Shown here: positions 43,544 to 56,423 of the stretch, piece by piece
Position numbering within the stretch: position 1 is the first letter of the stretch
How the letters are laid out: every line of letters starts with the position of its first letter
From: an uncultured Dechloromonas sp.
GTDB taxonomy: Bacteria > Pseudomonadota > Gammaproteobacteria > Burkholderiales > Rhodocyclaceae
DNA: 64,000 nt
Direction of reading: 5' to 3'
Assembly (NCBI RefSeq): GCF_945957265.1
Contig: NZ_CAMFKO010000001.1
Span: 186,001 to 250,000 of the forward strand
Notes under the pieces: generated by a model
Database searches by the model: none
Told to the model about the DNA's origin: nothing
The model's input: only the letters and a program-made list of their open reading frames with translations
Made by a program: the position numbers and the translations under genes

Positions 43544-45454
43544 GTGGACAAGCTGCAGCCCGCCCGTCTCGCATTCACTCCGGACGGCATCCCCTTTTCC
43601 GCTGACTGCGGCGCCCCCCGGGACGCGGCTCATGGCGGCCCGGCGCTGGCCCGCCACGTGTTCATGGACGGCAACGACCTGCCCCGGCGCTGGCAAAACC
43701 GGGACCGTTTCGTCGTTCTCGAAACCGGCTTCGGTCTCGGGCTCAACTTCCTGAGCACCTGGCAAGCCTGGCGCGACGACCCGCTGCGTTGCCGGCACCT
43801 GCATGTCGTCGCCATCGAAAAACATCCCTTCACCGCCGCCGACCTCGCCACCGCCCATGCCGCCTGGCCCGAACTCGCCGCGCCGGCCGGCGCACTGCGG
43901 GAACGCTGGCCGCCGCTCACCCCCGGCATCCACCGCCTGCACCTCGACGCCGGCCAGGTCACCCTGACCCTGGTGTTCGGCGATGTCGCCACACAGTTGC
44001 GCGCCATCGACGCGGCAGCCGACGCTTTCTACCTCGACTGCCTCCCGCCGGCCCGCGAGCCGGAACCGGGGATGCCGGCGCTGTGCCAGGCCCTCGCCCG
44101 CCTGGCCGCACCCGGCGCCACGCTGGCCTGCGGCGACACCAGCGACCCGCTGCGCGCGGCGCTGAGCGCCGCCGAATTCGATACCGAGGCACGCCCGGGC
44201 AGCGCCGGCCAGGAGCCGACGCTGAGCGGCCGCTTCCGTTCGCGCCGCCCGAACCGCCACGCGCCACCGGCCGAACGCCACGCCATCGTCGTTGGCGCCG
44301 GTATCGCCGGCAGTACCGCGGCCCATGCCCTGGCCAGCGCCGGCTGGCAGGTCACGGTCCTGGAGCAGGCCGATGGCCCGGCCACCGGCGCCTCCGCCAA
44401 CCTGGCCGGCGTACTGCGCCCGCTCCCTTCCGCCGACGACAATCGCCTGTCGCGCCTGACCAGGGCCGGCTACCTGGCGACCCGCAGCCTGCTGGGGCAG
44501 CTTCCGGCAGTACGCTGGGATGCCTGCGGCGTCCTGCATCTCGGCCGCGAACCGATCCACGAGGCGCAGCAGCGGCGCGCCGTCGAGCAGCTCGGCTGGC
44601 CGCCCGAGGTGCTGCAGTTTATCGACCGCGACGCGGCGAGCCGCCGCCTCGGCTGGCCGGTCGACACCGGCGGCTGGTGGTTCCCGAACGGCGGCTGGGT
44701 GCGCCCTTCCAGCCTTTGCCAGGCGGCGCTGGCCGCCTTTCCGGAACGCATTGCAGCACGCTACGGCAGCGCCGTCGACCGGCTGAACCGGACAGCCGAC
44801 GGCTGGCAGGCCCTGGCGGCCGACGGCACGGCCATCGCCGAGGCGCCGGTGCTGATCATGGCCAGCGGCCATGCCGCACCGCGTTTCGCCCAGTTCGCCT
44901 GGCTGCCGCAGCGCGCCGCGCGCGGGCAGGTCAGCCACCTGCCGGCCGGCGCCACCCCTGACTTGCCGCACGTCGTCTGCAAGCTCGGCTACGCCACGCC
45001 GGCCATCGACGGCCTGCGCCTGATCGGCGCCACCTTGCAGTCCGGCGATCCCGACACCGCCCTGCGCGACATCGACCACCAGGAAAACCTGGCCCGGCTC
45101 AACCTCAGCCTGCCCGGCTTCGCGCAGGACGTGGATCCATCCGCCCTGAGCGGCCGCGTCGGCTTCCGTCCGATGTCGCCGGACCGCCTGCCCATCGTCG
45201 GCCAGCTGCCCGATCCGGCGGCGGCAGGCGCGAACGCCCGCCTGCACAGCCTGCCCCGCCAGCCGGGCCTGTGGTGCGTCCAGGGCTACGGCGCGCGCGG
45301 CATCGTCTGGTCGGTGCTGATGGCCGACCTGCTTGTCTCCCGCCTCGAAGGCGAACCGCTGCCGCTCGAAAACGACCTTGTGGACGCTGTCGATCCCGGC
45401 CGCTTCCTCCTGGCGCCCCGGCGCCGCACCACGCCCTCCGGCAACGATTCGTAA
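43544..45454 (+). CDS. mnmC: MnmC bifunctional tRNA wobble-uridine enzyme
   Basis: 636 residues from GTG 43544. N-terminal MnmC2 methyltransferase half (about 1-235): [21 protein letters not shown] as SAM motif I and [15 protein letters not shown]-terminal MnmC1 FAD-dependent oxidoreductase half (about 240-636): [29 protein letters not shown] dinucleotide fold and [18 protein letters not shown] near the end. The two halves convert cmnm5s2U to nm5s2U and then mnm5s2U at tRNA position 34. The length is normal and nothing is missing. Confidence 0.95.
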   Translation: MDKLQPARLAFTPDGIPFSADCGAPRDAAHGGPALARHVFMDGNDLPRRWQNRDRFVVLETGFGLGLNFLSTWQAWRDDPLRCRHLHVVAIEKHPFTAADLATAHAAWPELAAPAGALRERWPPLTPGIHRLHLDAGQVTLTLVFGDVATQLRAIDAAADAFYLDCLPPAREPEPGMPALCQALARLAAPGATLACGDTSDPLRAALSAAEFDTEARPGSAGQEPTLSGRFRSRRPNRHAPPAERHAIVVGAGIAGSTAAHALASAGWQVTVLEQADGPATGASANLAGVLRPLPSADDNRLSRLTRAGYLATRSLLGQLPAVRWDACGVLHLGREPIHEAQQRRAVEQLGWPPEVLQFIDRDAASRRLGWPVDTGGWWFPNGGWVRPSSLCQAALAAFPERIAARYGSAVDRLNRTADGWQALAADGTAIAEAPVLIMASGHAAPRFAQFAWLPQRAARGQVSHLPAGATPDLPHVVCKLGYATPAIDGLRLIGATLQSGDPDTALRDIDHQENLARLNLSLPGFAQDVDPSALSGRVGFRPMSPDRLPIVGQLPDPAAAGANARLHSLPRQPGLWCVQGYGARGIVWSVLMADLLVSRLEGEPLPLENDLVDAVDPGRFLLAPRRRTTPSGNDS

Positions 45455-45537
45455 TCACTTGTAAGGCTTTGTTTCCGGCGTCGTCGCCCGCGTCCGGGCT
45501 GCGTTATTCGGCTCATGTCCCACGCGGAGAACAACCG

Positions 45538-46266
45538 ATGAAACGCACCGCCCACACCACCCACCCGATGATCATCGTTGCGGCAACCGCCGCGACCATC
45601 GCCAGCCTGGCCGCCACCGCCCATTTCGCCGGGCTGCTGCCCAAGACGGCAGCCGAGCCGGTGACGCCAGCGGCGCTGCTTGCCGCGCCGGCCCAGGCCA
45701 CGGCAACGGTCCAGCCGGCGGCCCCCGAAACGAAGCCGGCGCCGCGCCCGCGTCCCGCCGCCACGCCCAAGCCGCGCCCGAGAAACGAGGACGAGGCGCC
45801 CGCCGCGATGACCGGCGCCCCCTCCCGGAACAACGGCGACTGGCGCCACGTCAGCGAGCGGAGCGCGACGCCCTACCCCGTCGCCAACGATGTCGGCATC
45901 GACGTCATACCGGCGCGCCCCGCCGCCCCGGCATGCAACGATTGCGGCATCGTCGAATCGGTGCGCGAAGTCAGCACGCCGGCGGAAGGCAGCGGCCTCG
46001 GCGCCATCGCCGGCGGCGTCGTCGGCGGCCTGCTCGGCAAACAGGTCGGCAAGGGCAACGGCAGCAACGTCGCCGCCATCGTCGGCGCGCTGGGCGGCGC
46101 CTACGCCGGCAACCAGGCGGAAAGGCAATACCGCGCCGAGAAGCGTTACGAGATCACGGTGCGCCTGGATGATGGAACGACCCGGACCTACACCCAGGAT
46201 ACGGCGCCGCGCTGGCGGAGCGGCGAACGCATCCGCCTGAGCAACGGAAACCTGCTGCCGGTCTGA
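45538..46266 (+). CDS. Glycine-zipper 2TM domain envelope protein
   Basis: 242 residues from ATG 45538. An N-terminal signal anchor (MIIVAATAATIASLAATAHFA) is followed by a Pro/Ala/Lys-rich linker, a pair of Cys (ACNDCGIV) and a glycine zipper (GLGAIAGGVVGGLLGKQVGKGNGSNVAAIVGALGGAYAGNQAE in pieces), the Rick_17kDa/2TM repeat seen in outer-membrane lipoproteins such as SlyB. The end is a beta domain (YEITVRLDDGTTRTYTQD). Envelope-associated; exact role unknown. A strong hairpin follows at 46294. Confidence 0.82.
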   Translation: MKRTAHTTHPMIIVAATAATIASLAATAHFAGLLPKTAAEPVTPAALLAAPAQATATVQPAAPETKPAPRPRPAATPKPRPRNEDEAPAAMTGAPSRNNGDWRHVSERSATPYPVANDVGIDVIPARPAAPACNDCGIVESVREVSTPAEGSGLGAIAGGVVGGLLGKQVGKGNGSNVAAIVGALGGAYAGNQAERQYRAEKRYEITVRLDDGTTRTYTQDTAPRWRSGERIRLSNGNLLPV

Positions 46267-46293
46267 TCCGCCCCCCTTCCTCTCTCGAACACA

Positions 46294-46322
46294 AGGGCCA
46301 CCGCCCACAAGGCGGTGGCCCT
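46294..46322 (+). terminator. Terminator-like hairpin between glycine-zipper gene and metY
   Basis: Perfect 12-base stem agggccaccgcc (46294-46305) / ggcggtggccct (46311-46322) with a 5-base loop cacaa. The T tract comes only after 13 bases (catttttc), so termination may be partial or it may act as an mRNA stem in front of metY. Confidence 0.6.
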
Positions 46323-46372
46323 GATACACTTTGCATTTTTCACTCCACCAAATAATAGAGAGAGACGCACGC

Positions 46373-47644
46373 ATGAAGATCGAAACCATTGCCGTCCACG
46401 GCGGCTACTCGCCGGACCCGACCACCAAGGCGGTCGCCGTCCCGATCTACCAGACCACCTCCTACGCCTTCGACAGCACCCAGCATGGCGCCGACCTGTT
46501 CGACCTCAAGGTCGCCGGCAACATCTACACGCGCATCATGAACCCGACGCAGGACGTGCTGGAAAAGCGCGTCGCCGAGATGGAAGGCGGCATCGCCGCG
46601 CTGTGCATGGCCTCCGGCATGGCCGCCATCACCGCCGCGATCCAGACCATCGCCGAGGCCGGCGACAACATCGTCACCTCCAGCACCCTGTACGGCGGCA
46701 CCTACAACCTGTTCGCCCACACCCTGCCGCAATACGGCATCGAGGTCCGCTTCGCCGACTACCGCGATCCGGCCGCCTTCGAGAAGCTGATCGACGGCAA
46801 GACCAAGGCTGTCTTCTGCGAATCGATCGGCAACCCGCTGGGCAACATCACCGACTTCGAAAAACTGGCTGAAATCGCCCACAAGCACGGCGTCCCGGTC
46901 ATCGTCGACAACACCGTGCCCTCGCCCTACCTGTGCCGTCCCTTCGAGCACGGCGCCGACATCGTCGTCCATGCCCTGACCAAGTACCTCGGCGGCCATG
47001 GCAACTCCATCGGCGGCATCATCGTCGATAGCGGCAAGTTCCCGTGGGCCGAGCACAAGGCCAAGTTCAAGCGCCTCAACGAGCCGGACGTCTCCTACCA
47101 CGGCGTGGTCTATACCGAAGCCCTCGGCGCCGCCGCCTACATCGGCCGCGCCCGCGTCGTGCCGCTACGCAACATGGGCGCCGCGATCAGCCCGTTCAAT
47201 GCCTTCCTGATCCTCCAGGGCGTCGAAACCCTGGCCCTGCGCATGGACCGCATCTGCGACAACGCCCTGAAGATCGCCCAGTTCCTGCAGAAGCACCCGA
47301 AGTGCAGCTGGGTCAACTACGCCGGCCTGCCCGAGCACAAGGATCACGCGCTGGTCCAGAAGTACATGGGCGGCCGTGCCTCCGGCATCCTCAACTTCGG
47401 CGTCAAGGGCGGCCGCGACGGCGGCGGCAAGTTCCAGGATGCCCTGCAGCTGGTCACCCGCCTGGTGAATATCGGCGACTGCAAGACCCTGGCCTGCCAC
47501 CCGGCGTCGACCACGCACCGCCAGCTGTCGCCGGAAGAACTGACCAAGGCCGGTGTCTCGGAAGACATGATCCGCCTGTCGGTCGGCATCGAGCACATCG
47601 ACGACCTGATCGCCGACCTCGACCAGGCGCTCAACGCCGCCTGA
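46373..47644 (+). CDS. metY: O-acetylhomoserine sulfhydrylase / aminocarboxypropyltransferase
   Basis: 423 residues from ATG 46373 (MKIETIAVHGGYSPDPTTKAV). Cys/Met-metabolism PLP enzyme: YQTTSYAF near the start, GGIAALCMASGMAAITAAIQT cofactor-phosphate region, VIVDNTVPSPYLCRPFEHGADIVVHALTKYLGGHGNSIGG with the Schiff-base Lys in LTKYLGG, and a HPASTTHRQL end region. It makes homocysteine directly from O-acetylhomoserine and sulfide. It is flanked by hairpins on both sides and so is probably monocistronic. SD AGAGAGA precedes the start. Confidence 0.93.
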   Translation: MKIETIAVHGGYSPDPTTKAVAVPIYQTTSYAFDSTQHGADLFDLKVAGNIYTRIMNPTQDVLEKRVAEMEGGIAALCMASGMAAITAAIQTIAEAGDNIVTSSTLYGGTYNLFAHTLPQYGIEVRFADYRDPAAFEKLIDGKTKAVFCESIGNPLGNITDFEKLAEIAHKHGVPVIVDNTVPSPYLCRPFEHGADIVVHALTKYLGGHGNSIGGIIVDSGKFPWAEHKAKFKRLNEPDVSYHGVVYTEALGAAAYIGRARVVPLRNMGAAISPFNAFLILQGVETLALRMDRICDNALKIAQFLQKHPKCSWVNYAGLPEHKDHALVQKYMGGRASGILNFGVKGGRDGGGKFQDALQLVTRLVNIGDCKTLACHPASTTHRQLSPEELTKAGVSEDMIRLSVGIEHIDDLIADLDQALNAA

Positions 47645-47666
47645 TCGCCGACGCGTCGACTGGCCG

Positions 47667-47698
47667 AAATGCCGATCACCGAGGTGATCGGCATTTTT
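47667..47698 (+). terminator. Rho-independent terminator of metY
   Basis: aaatgccgatcac (47667-47679), loop cgag, gtgatcggcattttt (47684-47698). GC stem with A/T flanks and a T5 tract, 23 bases after the metY stop. Confidence 0.88.
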
Positions 47699-47722
47699 CA
47701 TCGTGCCGGCACCACCACTACG

Positions 47723-48271
47723 ATGCTCGACATGACAGACACGCGACGACCTTCATCTTCTCCCCCGCCGTCCTCCGCCCCGTGGGTCATCCGCCTCATG
47801 ACACCGGCCGACCTGCCGGCGGTGCTGGCCATCCAGCAAAGCTGCTATCCGCCGTCAATGAACGAAACCGAGGCGACGATACGCGATCGCCTGGCATGCG
47901 CGCCGGGGTTTGCCTGGATTGCACTATTGAATGAAAACCCCGCGGCCTACCTGATGACCTATCCGTCGAAAACGGGCAAGGTCACGCCGCTGGGCGGCGC
48001 CTTCGACATCCCGCAGGCGCCGGACTGCCTGTATGTCCACGATCTGGCGGTATCCCCGACAGCCGGCGGAAACGGGCTGGGCGCCGCGCTGGTGCGCCAT
48101 GCCCTGGGGTCGTCCCGGTGGCCGGCGGCGGCGCTGGTCTGCGTCCAGGATGCCCGTCAATTCTGGCTGCAGCAGGGATTCGCCGATCTCGCCCCACTCG
48201 ACACGGAACAGGCGGCGCACCTGGCCACCTATCCCGGCACCGCCCGCTACATGCTCAGGCGTCCGGGCTGA
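47723..48271 (+). CDS. GNAT-family N-acetyltransferase
   Basis: 182 residues from ATG 47723 (ATG 47732 is 3 codons later and as likely). The GNAT core is clear: IRLMTPADLPAVLAIQQSCYP (beta1-alpha1), CLYVHDLAVSPTAGGNGLGAALVRHAL with the acetyl-CoA loop A-G-G-N-G-L-G (motif A, R/Q-x-x-G-x-G/A type), and ARQFWLQQGFADL (motif B). It transfers acetyl groups from acetyl-CoA to an amine or protein N-terminus; substrate unknown. It is convergent with lolA, 3 bases apart at the stop codons. Confidence 0.85.
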   Translation: MLDMTDTRRPSSSPPPSSAPWVIRLMTPADLPAVLAIQQSCYPPSMNETEATIRDRLACAPGFAWIALLNENPAAYLMTYPSKTGKVTPLGGAFDIPQAPDCLYVHDLAVSPTAGGNGLGAALVRHALGSSRWPAAALVCVQDARQFWLQQGFADLAPLDTEQAAHLATYPGTARYMLRRPG

Positions 48272-48274
48272 AGC

Positions 48275-48895
48275 TCACTCGCCGACCACGTCGGCACCCG
48301 CCGGCGGCGTGAATCTGAAGGTCGACGCCGGCAGCGCAGGATTCTTCTCGACCCGCGAGAAGCGAATCAGGGTCGTCTGGCCAAAGCTGTCGAGCAATTC
48401 CATGGCCTTGAGCTCGCTACCGGAAAACCCGAGGCGTACGCGTTCGAAACCGCTGTCGTTCGCCTTGGGAATGGCTTCGACCCAGGCCATGCCGTCGGAT
48501 TCGCCGGCTTCCTTGAGGGTGAAATTCCTTTCCAGCTCGTTGCTGCCCGCCAGCAGGGCGGCCGGCGAACCGCCGATCGCCTGCCCGGCCTTGCGCACCG
48601 TCACCTGCTGCAATTCCGGGTCGTGAATCCAGATCTTCTCGCCATCGCCGACGACCAGTTGCGGATAGGGTTTCTGGATTTCCCAACGCAGCTTGCCCGG
48701 CCGTGAAATGGCGACGATCCCCGAGGACTGCTGCGGCTTGCGGCCGCTCTTGGCGATCACCGCCTGGGCGAACTCGGCCTTCAGGGTTTTCGTGTTCCTG
48801 AGAAAGTCGTGCAGCTGATCGACCGCGCCGGCCGCAGCCAGTCCGGGGGCAAGGGCGATGATGGCGGCCGACAGGATTCTTTGGAAATTGTTCAT
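48275..48895 (-). CDS. lolA: LolA, periplasmic lipoprotein carrier
   Basis: 206 residues with a signal peptide (ILSAAIIALAPGLAAAG). Features: QLHDFLRNTKTLKAEFAQAV, the GIVAISRPGKLRWEIQKPYPQLVVGDGEKIWIHDPELQQVTVR strands that form the half-barrel, and LLDSFGQTTLIRFSRVEKNPALP at the end. LolA receives lipoproteins from the LolCDE complex and passes them to LolB. It lies downstream of ftsK (65 bases apart), as in many proteobacteria. Confidence 0.94.
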   Translation of the reverse strand: MNNFQRILSAAIIALAPGLAAAGAVDQLHDFLRNTKTLKAEFAQAVIAKSGRKPQQSSGIVAISRPGKLRWEIQKPYPQLVVGDGEKIWIHDPELQQVTVRKAGQAIGGSPAALLAGSNELERNFTLKEAGESDGMAWVEAIPKANDSGFERVRLGFSGSELKAMELLDSFGQTTLIRFSRVEKNPALPASTFRFTPPAGADVVGE

Positions 48896-48960
48896 GGGCG
48901 TAGCTTAGCGCGCCGTTGTCCGGCGCGCTGTTTCAGGGTGTAACGGTTTGCCGGCCGCCT

Positions 48961-51267
48961 CTATTCGGCCGGCTTCTTCATCAGCACTTCGCGGCCGCCG
49001 CGACCGTCCATGGCGGAAACCAGGCCGGCCTTCTCCATCGCCTCGATGAGGCGTGCCGAACGGTTGTAGCCGATGCGCAGGTGGCGCTGGACGAGCGAGA
49101 TCGAGGCACGCTGGTTCTTGAGCACGATATCGACGGCCTGGTCGTAGAGCGGATCGCTTTCGGCATCCCCGCCTTCGCCGGCCTCGCCGCCGCCATCCTC
49201 GTCGTCGCCGGCGCTGCCGGAAAGAATGTCCTCAACGTACTCCGGCGCGCCGCTGGCCTTGAGGTGCTCGACGACGCGATGCACTTCGTCGTCAGACACA
49301 AAGGCGCCATGCACCCGCGTCGGATAACCGGTGCCCGGGGCGAGATAAAGCATGTCACCCATGCCGAGCAGCGCTTCGGCGCCCATCTGGTCGAGGATGG
49401 TGCGCGAGTCGATCTTGCTGGAAACCTGGAAGGACAGGCGGGTCGGGATGTTGGCCTTGATCAGGCCGGTAATCACATCGACCGACGGACGCTGCGTGGC
49501 GAGAACGAGGTGGATGCCTGCGGCGCGGGCTTTCTGCGCGAGGCGGGCGATCTGTTCCTCGACCTTCTTGCCGACCACCATCATCAGGTCGGCCAGTTCG
49601 TCGATGATGACCACGATGTAAGGCATGGTCTTCAGCGGCTCCGGCGTTTCCGGCGTCAGGGTCAGCGGGTTGGGAATGTTCTCCCCCTTCTTCTCGGCGT
49701 CCTTGATCTTGGTGTTGAGGCCGGCAATGTTGCGTACGCCCATGGCCGACATCAGCTTGTAGCGCTTCTCCATCTCGGTCACGCACCAGTGCAGCGCGTT
49801 GGCCGCCTGCTTCATGTCGGTGACGACCGGCGCCAGCAGGTGCGGGATGCCTTCGTAGATGGAGAGTTCCAGCATCTTCGGGTCAACCATGATCAGGCGT
49901 ACCTGGTCCGGCTCGGACTTGTAGAGCATGGAGAGGATCATCGCATTGACGCCGACCGACTTGCCGGAACCGGTCGTCCCCGCCACCAGCAGGTGCGGCG
50001 TCTTGGCCAGGTCGGCAACCACCGGCAGGCCGCCGATGTCCTTGCCGAGGCAGACGGTCAGCGGGCTGTGCATGTCGTTGTACGGTTTGCTGGAGATGAT
50101 CTCCGACAGCTTGACGGTCTGCCGCTTGGGGTTCGGCAGTTCGAGCGCCATGCACGACTTGCCGGGCACCGTCTCGACGACGCGGATCGACACCATGGCC
50201 AGCGCCCGCGCCAGGTCGCGCGCCAGGTTGACGATCTGGGCGCCCTTGACGCCGACCGCCGGCTCGATTTCGTAGCGGGTGATGACCGGGCCGGGCATGG
50301 CCGCCAGCACCTTGACCTGGACGCCGAAGTCGGCCAGCTTGCGCTCGATCAGACGCGAGGTGTATTCGAGGGTTTCCGGGCTGACCGTCTCGGTGGCCGG
50401 CGGTGCCGGATCGAGCAGGTGCAGCGGCGGCAGCTGGCCGCCGACGATGGCCTCGGGGAAGAGCATGGCCTGCTTTTCGCGCTCGACGCGGGCCTCGGCC
50501 TTCTTCGACACCGGGACGGCCGGCGGGGCGGGCGTTTCGATGATGATCGGCTCATGCAGCTCGACGCGGCGTTTTTCTTCCTCGACCACCACTTCGCGCT
50601 GCTGCGCGACCTCCTTGCCGATCTGGCGGTCGCGCCAGGCATCGACCCGCCCGTAGAAGAAGCCGACGCAGGCTTCCAGCAGCAAGCCGAGCTTCTCGAA
50701 GGCCCACAGCCAGGACATGCCGGAAAAAATGCTCCAGCCGACGGCCATCGTCGCCAGCAGGAACAGCGTCGAGCCGGTGTAGCCCAGCTGGGTGGACAGC
50801 ATCCGCCCCAGCTCGAGACCGAGCATGCCGCCCGGCGCCAGCGGCAACTGGGCCTGCAGCGAGTAGAAGCGCAGGGCCTCCAGCGAGGAGCTGCCCAACA
50901 GGAGAAAGACGAAGCCGCCGAGTGCGATGAACAGGGGATGCTGCCGGTGCGCCTCGGGTGCGTTGAATTTGCGCACGCCCCACCACACGAACATGCCGAG
51001 CAGAACGATCCACCACCAGGCGGACAGCCCGAACAGGTAGAGCATCAGGTCGGCGATCCACGCACCGGCGCGGCCGGTGGGATTGTGCAGGGTCGCCGAT
51101 ACCACGGAGTGCGACCAGCCCGGATCATTCTTGTTGAAGCCCCACAGGGCCATGGTCAGGAACAAGGCAACGGCGCCAACGCCCAACCAGCGCGACTCCT
51201 GCAGCAGATTGCCGATTTTTTCCGGGAGCGGGCTCGGTGCCGAGGCCGCCCTCGCCATTCGCGCCAT
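48961..51267 (-). CDS. ftsK: FtsK/SpoIIIE DNA translocase
   Basis: 768 residues from ATG 51267. Four N-terminal membrane helices (about 25-190: [35 protein letters not shown] among them), a short linker, then the alpha-beta motor with Walker [12 protein letters not shown] and Walker [13 protein letters not shown], and a C-terminal gamma winged helix ([31 protein letters not shown]) that reads KOPS. It pumps chromosome dimers for XerCD resolution at the division septum. The linker is short compared with E. coli, usual for this group. It starts 2 bases after the stop of the Crp-family gene. Confidence 0.96.
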   Translation of the reverse strand: MARMARAASAPSPLPEKIGNLLQESRWLGVGAVALFLTMALWGFNKNDPGWSHSVVSATLHNPTGRAGAWIADLMLYLFGLSAWWWIVLLGMFVWWGVRKFNAPEAHRQHPLFIALGGFVFLLLGSSSLEALRFYSLQAQLPLAPGGMLGLELGRMLSTQLGYTGSTLFLLATMAVGWSIFSGMSWLWAFEKLGLLLEACVGFFYGRVDAWRDRQIGKEVAQQREVVVEEEKRRVELHEPIIIETPAPPAVPVSKKAEARVEREKQAMLFPEAIVGGQLPPLHLLDPAPPATETVSPETLEYTSRLIERKLADFGVQVKVLAAMPGPVITRYEIEPAVGVKGAQIVNLARDLARALAMVSIRVVETVPGKSCMALELPNPKRQTVKLSEIISSKPYNDMHSPLTVCLGKDIGGLPVVADLAKTPHLLVAGTTGSGKSVGVNAMILSMLYKSEPDQVRLIMVDPKMLELSIYEGIPHLLAPVVTDMKQAANALHWCVTEMEKRYKLMSAMGVRNIAGLNTKIKDAEKKGENIPNPLTLTPETPEPLKTMPYIVVIIDELADLMMVVGKKVEEQIARLAQKARAAGIHLVLATQRPSVDVITGLIKANIPTRLSFQVSSKIDSRTILDQMGAEALLGMGDMLYLAPGTGYPTRVHGAFVSDDEVHRVVEHLKASGAPEYVEDILSGSAGDDEDGGGEAGEGGDAESDPLYDQAVDIVLKNQRASISLVQRHLRIGYNRSARLIEAMEKAGLVSAMDGRGGREVLMKKPAE

Positions 51268-51269
51268 GC

Positions 51270-51932
51270 TCAAGCCCCCGGGATGACCAGCACGTCATCC
51301 TCATAGCGGATATAACCGCTCAATTCCAGATCGCGCATGACCTTGCTGACCATTTCACGCGAAGCACCAATCATTTTCGCCATATCCTGTTTCGATATCT
51401 TCTTCTTGACCACGCGCCGCCCCTCGGCCACCTCCGACATATCGAGCAGCAAGCGGGCAACACGGCCGTAAACGTCCAGCAAGGCCAGGCTTTCGATCTT
51501 GCGGTCCGCCTCGCGCAGGCGCAGCACCAGCGTCTTCATCAGCTTCTGGGCGACCTGGAAATTGTCCTGCAGGCAGCGCTGGAAGGCCTCCTTGCTCAGG
51601 AACAGCAACTCGCAGGGTTCCGCGGCGACCACGTTGGCCGAACGCGGACTGCCGTCGATCAGGCCCATCTCGCCGAAAAACTCGCCCGGACCGAGCCAGG
51701 CAAGAATGATCTCGCGCCCCTCCTCGTCGGTATTGGTCACCTTGGCCCGCCCGGCCAGCAACACGTACAGCGAATCCGTACTTTCACCGGCCCGGACAAC
51801 GAATGCGCCGCGCTCGGCGCGCTTCCGGCCGGAAACCTTGGAGAGCTTCTCCAGCTCCCCGTCGTCCAGACCCGAAAACAGGGCGACGTTACGCAACACA
51901 ACCAGGCTAAAACCGACAGGAGTAGTTGCCAT
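51270..51932 (-). CDS. Crp/Fnr-family transcriptional regulator
   Basis: 220 residues. Cyclic-nucleotide-binding beta roll at 10-130 ([49 protein letters not shown]), including [10 protein letters not shown] and the RSA phosphate-binding segment, so cAMP or c-di-GMP binding is conceivable. Winged helix at the C-terminus with [26 protein letters not shown]. Only two bases separate it from ftsK, with which it is co-transcribed. That regulator-ftsK pairing is seen in other betaproteobacteria. No Fe-S cysteines. Confidence 0.9.
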   Translation of the reverse strand: MATTPVGFSLVVLRNVALFSGLDDGELEKLSKVSGRKRAERGAFVVRAGESTDSLYVLLAGRAKVTNTDEEGREIILAWLGPGEFFGEMGLIDGSPRSANVVAAEPCELLFLSKEAFQRCLQDNFQVAQKLMKTLVLRLREADRKIESLALLDVYGRVARLLLDMSEVAEGRRVVKKKISKQDMAKMIGASREMVSKVMRDLELSGYIRYEDDVLVIPGA

Positions 51933-52026
51933 AATTCAGTTTCCGTTCATAGAGTTACGAGACGATTATAAACCTGATTCCCAAATTACATAGGAACTTC
52001 GGGAAAATTGGAAGCTCAGACAACGC

Positions 52027-53024
<998 letters not shown>

Positions 53025-53030
53025 TCGGGC

Positions 53031-53780
53031 TTGAGCGACGCCGACGACCTTGCCGCCTTCCGGGCGGCGGTGGCCGATGTAGAGCCGCTGCCGCCGGATG
53101 ACCGCGTCCAGCTCGCCAGGCCGCGCCCGGCCACCGTCAGGCCGCCCCGGCCGGCCGAACCATCGCCCAAGGCGGCGGCGCGCGACCAGCAGCACGCCGC
53201 CTTGCCGGCCCATTGGAGCGCCACCGGCGCTGCCCGCCCCCTGCCCGCCGACCCCGACCAACGCGCTTTCCACGTCGCCATGGCGGGCGTGCAGCCCATT
53301 CCGTCACCGAATCGCGTCCATCTCGGCGGACCGCTCCCGCCGCCGCGGGCGCAACAATCCATCACCGACGAACGCGCCGCCCTGCATGAAAGCCTGCACG
53401 GCCAAATCGGCCTGCAGGATCGACTGGAAGGCGGCGATGAAGCGAACCACCTGCGCCACGGCCTGTCGGTCGGCGTGCTCCGCGACCTGCGGCGCGGTCG
53501 CTGGGTCGTCCAGGCCGAACTCGACCTGCACGGCATGAATCGCGACGAAGCCCGGCACCAGTTGGCCACCTTCCTGGCCGAATGCCTGCACCACGGCCAG
53601 CGCTGCGTGCGGGTCATCCACGGCAAGGGGCACGGCTCGCCGCAAAAGCTGTCCATCCTGCGCCAGCTGGTCCGCGGCTGGCTGGCCCAGCGCCAGGAAA
53701 TCCTCGCTTATTGCCAGGCGCGGCCGCACGACGGCGGCGAAGGCGCGCTGATCGTCCTGCTGCGCGCCGCCAAAAAATAA
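53031..53780 (+). CDS. Smr-domain protein
   Basis: 249 residues from an apparent TTG start at 53031 (LSDADDLAAFRAAV). The C-terminal Smr domain carries ELDLHGMNRDEARHQLATFL and CVRVIHGKGHGS, the LDLHG and HGxG/HGKG hallmarks of nicking or RNase-type Smr domains. The N-terminal 130 residues are Pro/Arg-rich with repeated PLPPDDRVQL / PIPSPNRVHL segments. Usually called Smr/MutS2-like or YdaL-like; DNA or RNA nicking activity is likely but unproved here. It may be co-transcribed with trxB. Confidence 0.85.
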   Translation: MSDADDLAAFRAAVADVEPLPPDDRVQLARPRPATVRPPRPAEPSPKAAARDQQHAALPAHWSATGAARPLPADPDQRAFHVAMAGVQPIPSPNRVHLGGPLPPPRAQQSITDERAALHESLHGQIGLQDRLEGGDEANHLRHGLSVGVLRDLRRGRWVVQAELDLHGMNRDEARHQLATFLAECLHHGQRCVRVIHGKGHGSPQKLSILRQLVRGWLAQRQEILAYCQARPHDGGEGALIVLLRAAKK

Positions 53781-53802
53781 AAAGGGCGACTTGCGTCGCC
53801 CT
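53772..53802 (-). terminator. Terminator of the glnB transcript
   Basis: Stem agggcgac (53783-53790) / gtcgccct (53795-53802), loop ttgc. On the minus strand the stem is followed by TTTTTATTTTTTG (53772-53783), so it ends the nadE-glnB transcript; it may also serve smr in the other direction. Confidence 0.85.
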
Positions 53803-53842
53803 CTGCACGGCCTGATTGCAGGCTGTTGCCAGCCCGCGCGGA

Positions 53843-55818
<1,976 letters not shown>

Positions 55819-55825
55819 GGACGCC

Positions 55826-56362
55826 TTACTTGGCCTCGGCCTGGTAGCGGGCGACGCCTTCCATGATTTCCTGGTGGGCGGCTTCGATGCCTTGCCAGCC
55901 CAGGACCTTGACCCATTTGCCCTTTTCGAGATCCTTGTAGTGCTCGAAGAAGTGGGAGATCTGGTCGCGCAGGATCTGCGGGATGTCCTCGTAGGTCTTG
56001 ACGTCGTTGTAGGTCTGGATCAGCTTCGGCACCGGTACGGCCAGCAGCTTGGCATCCTGGCCGCCTTCGTCTTCCATGGCCAGCATGCCAATGGCGCGGC
56101 AACGCACGACGACGCCCGGCGGCAGGCCGAACGGCGCGACGACCAGGACGTCGACCGGGTCGCCGTCACCGGCGATGGTGTTGTTGATGTAGCCGTAGTT
56201 GCACGGATAGTGCATCGCGGTACCCATGAAGCGATCGACGAAGATCGCGCCGGATTCCTTATCGACTTCGTACTTGATCGGATCGGAGTGGGCGGTGATT
56301 TCAATGATGACATTGAAATCTTCGGGAAGGGACTTGCCGGAGGATACGTTATTGAGTGCCAT
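55826..56362 (-). CDS. ppa: Inorganic pyrophosphatase (family I)
   Basis: 178 residues, standard length. [23 protein letters not shown], then [24 protein letters not shown], containing the D-G-D-P-x-D metal site of soluble class I pyrophosphatases. It hydrolyses PPi and drives biosynthetic reactions to completion. It heads the ppa-nadE-glnB run on the minus strand; a purine-rich SD AGAGAGA precedes the start at 56362. Confidence 0.96.
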   Translation of the reverse strand: MALNNVSSGKSLPEDFNVIIEITAHSDPIKYEVDKESGAIFVDRFMGTAMHYPCNYGYINNTIAGDGDPVDVLVVAPFGLPPGVVVRCRAIGMLAMEDEGGQDAKLLAVPVPKLIQTYNDVKTYEDIPQILRDQISHFFEHYKDLEKGKWVKVLGWQGIEAAHQEIMEGVARYQAEAK

Positions 56363-56423
56363 CGTTTTTTCTCTCTGCGTTTAAGTTTGAGAACTTGGGA
56401 TTATAGCGTCGCCCGGCCAGTGT

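Noticed and set aside
48916..51306. Long plus-strand frame opposite ftsK
   Set aside because: Antisense shadow; rich in His/Arg/Gln/Asp and without motifs.
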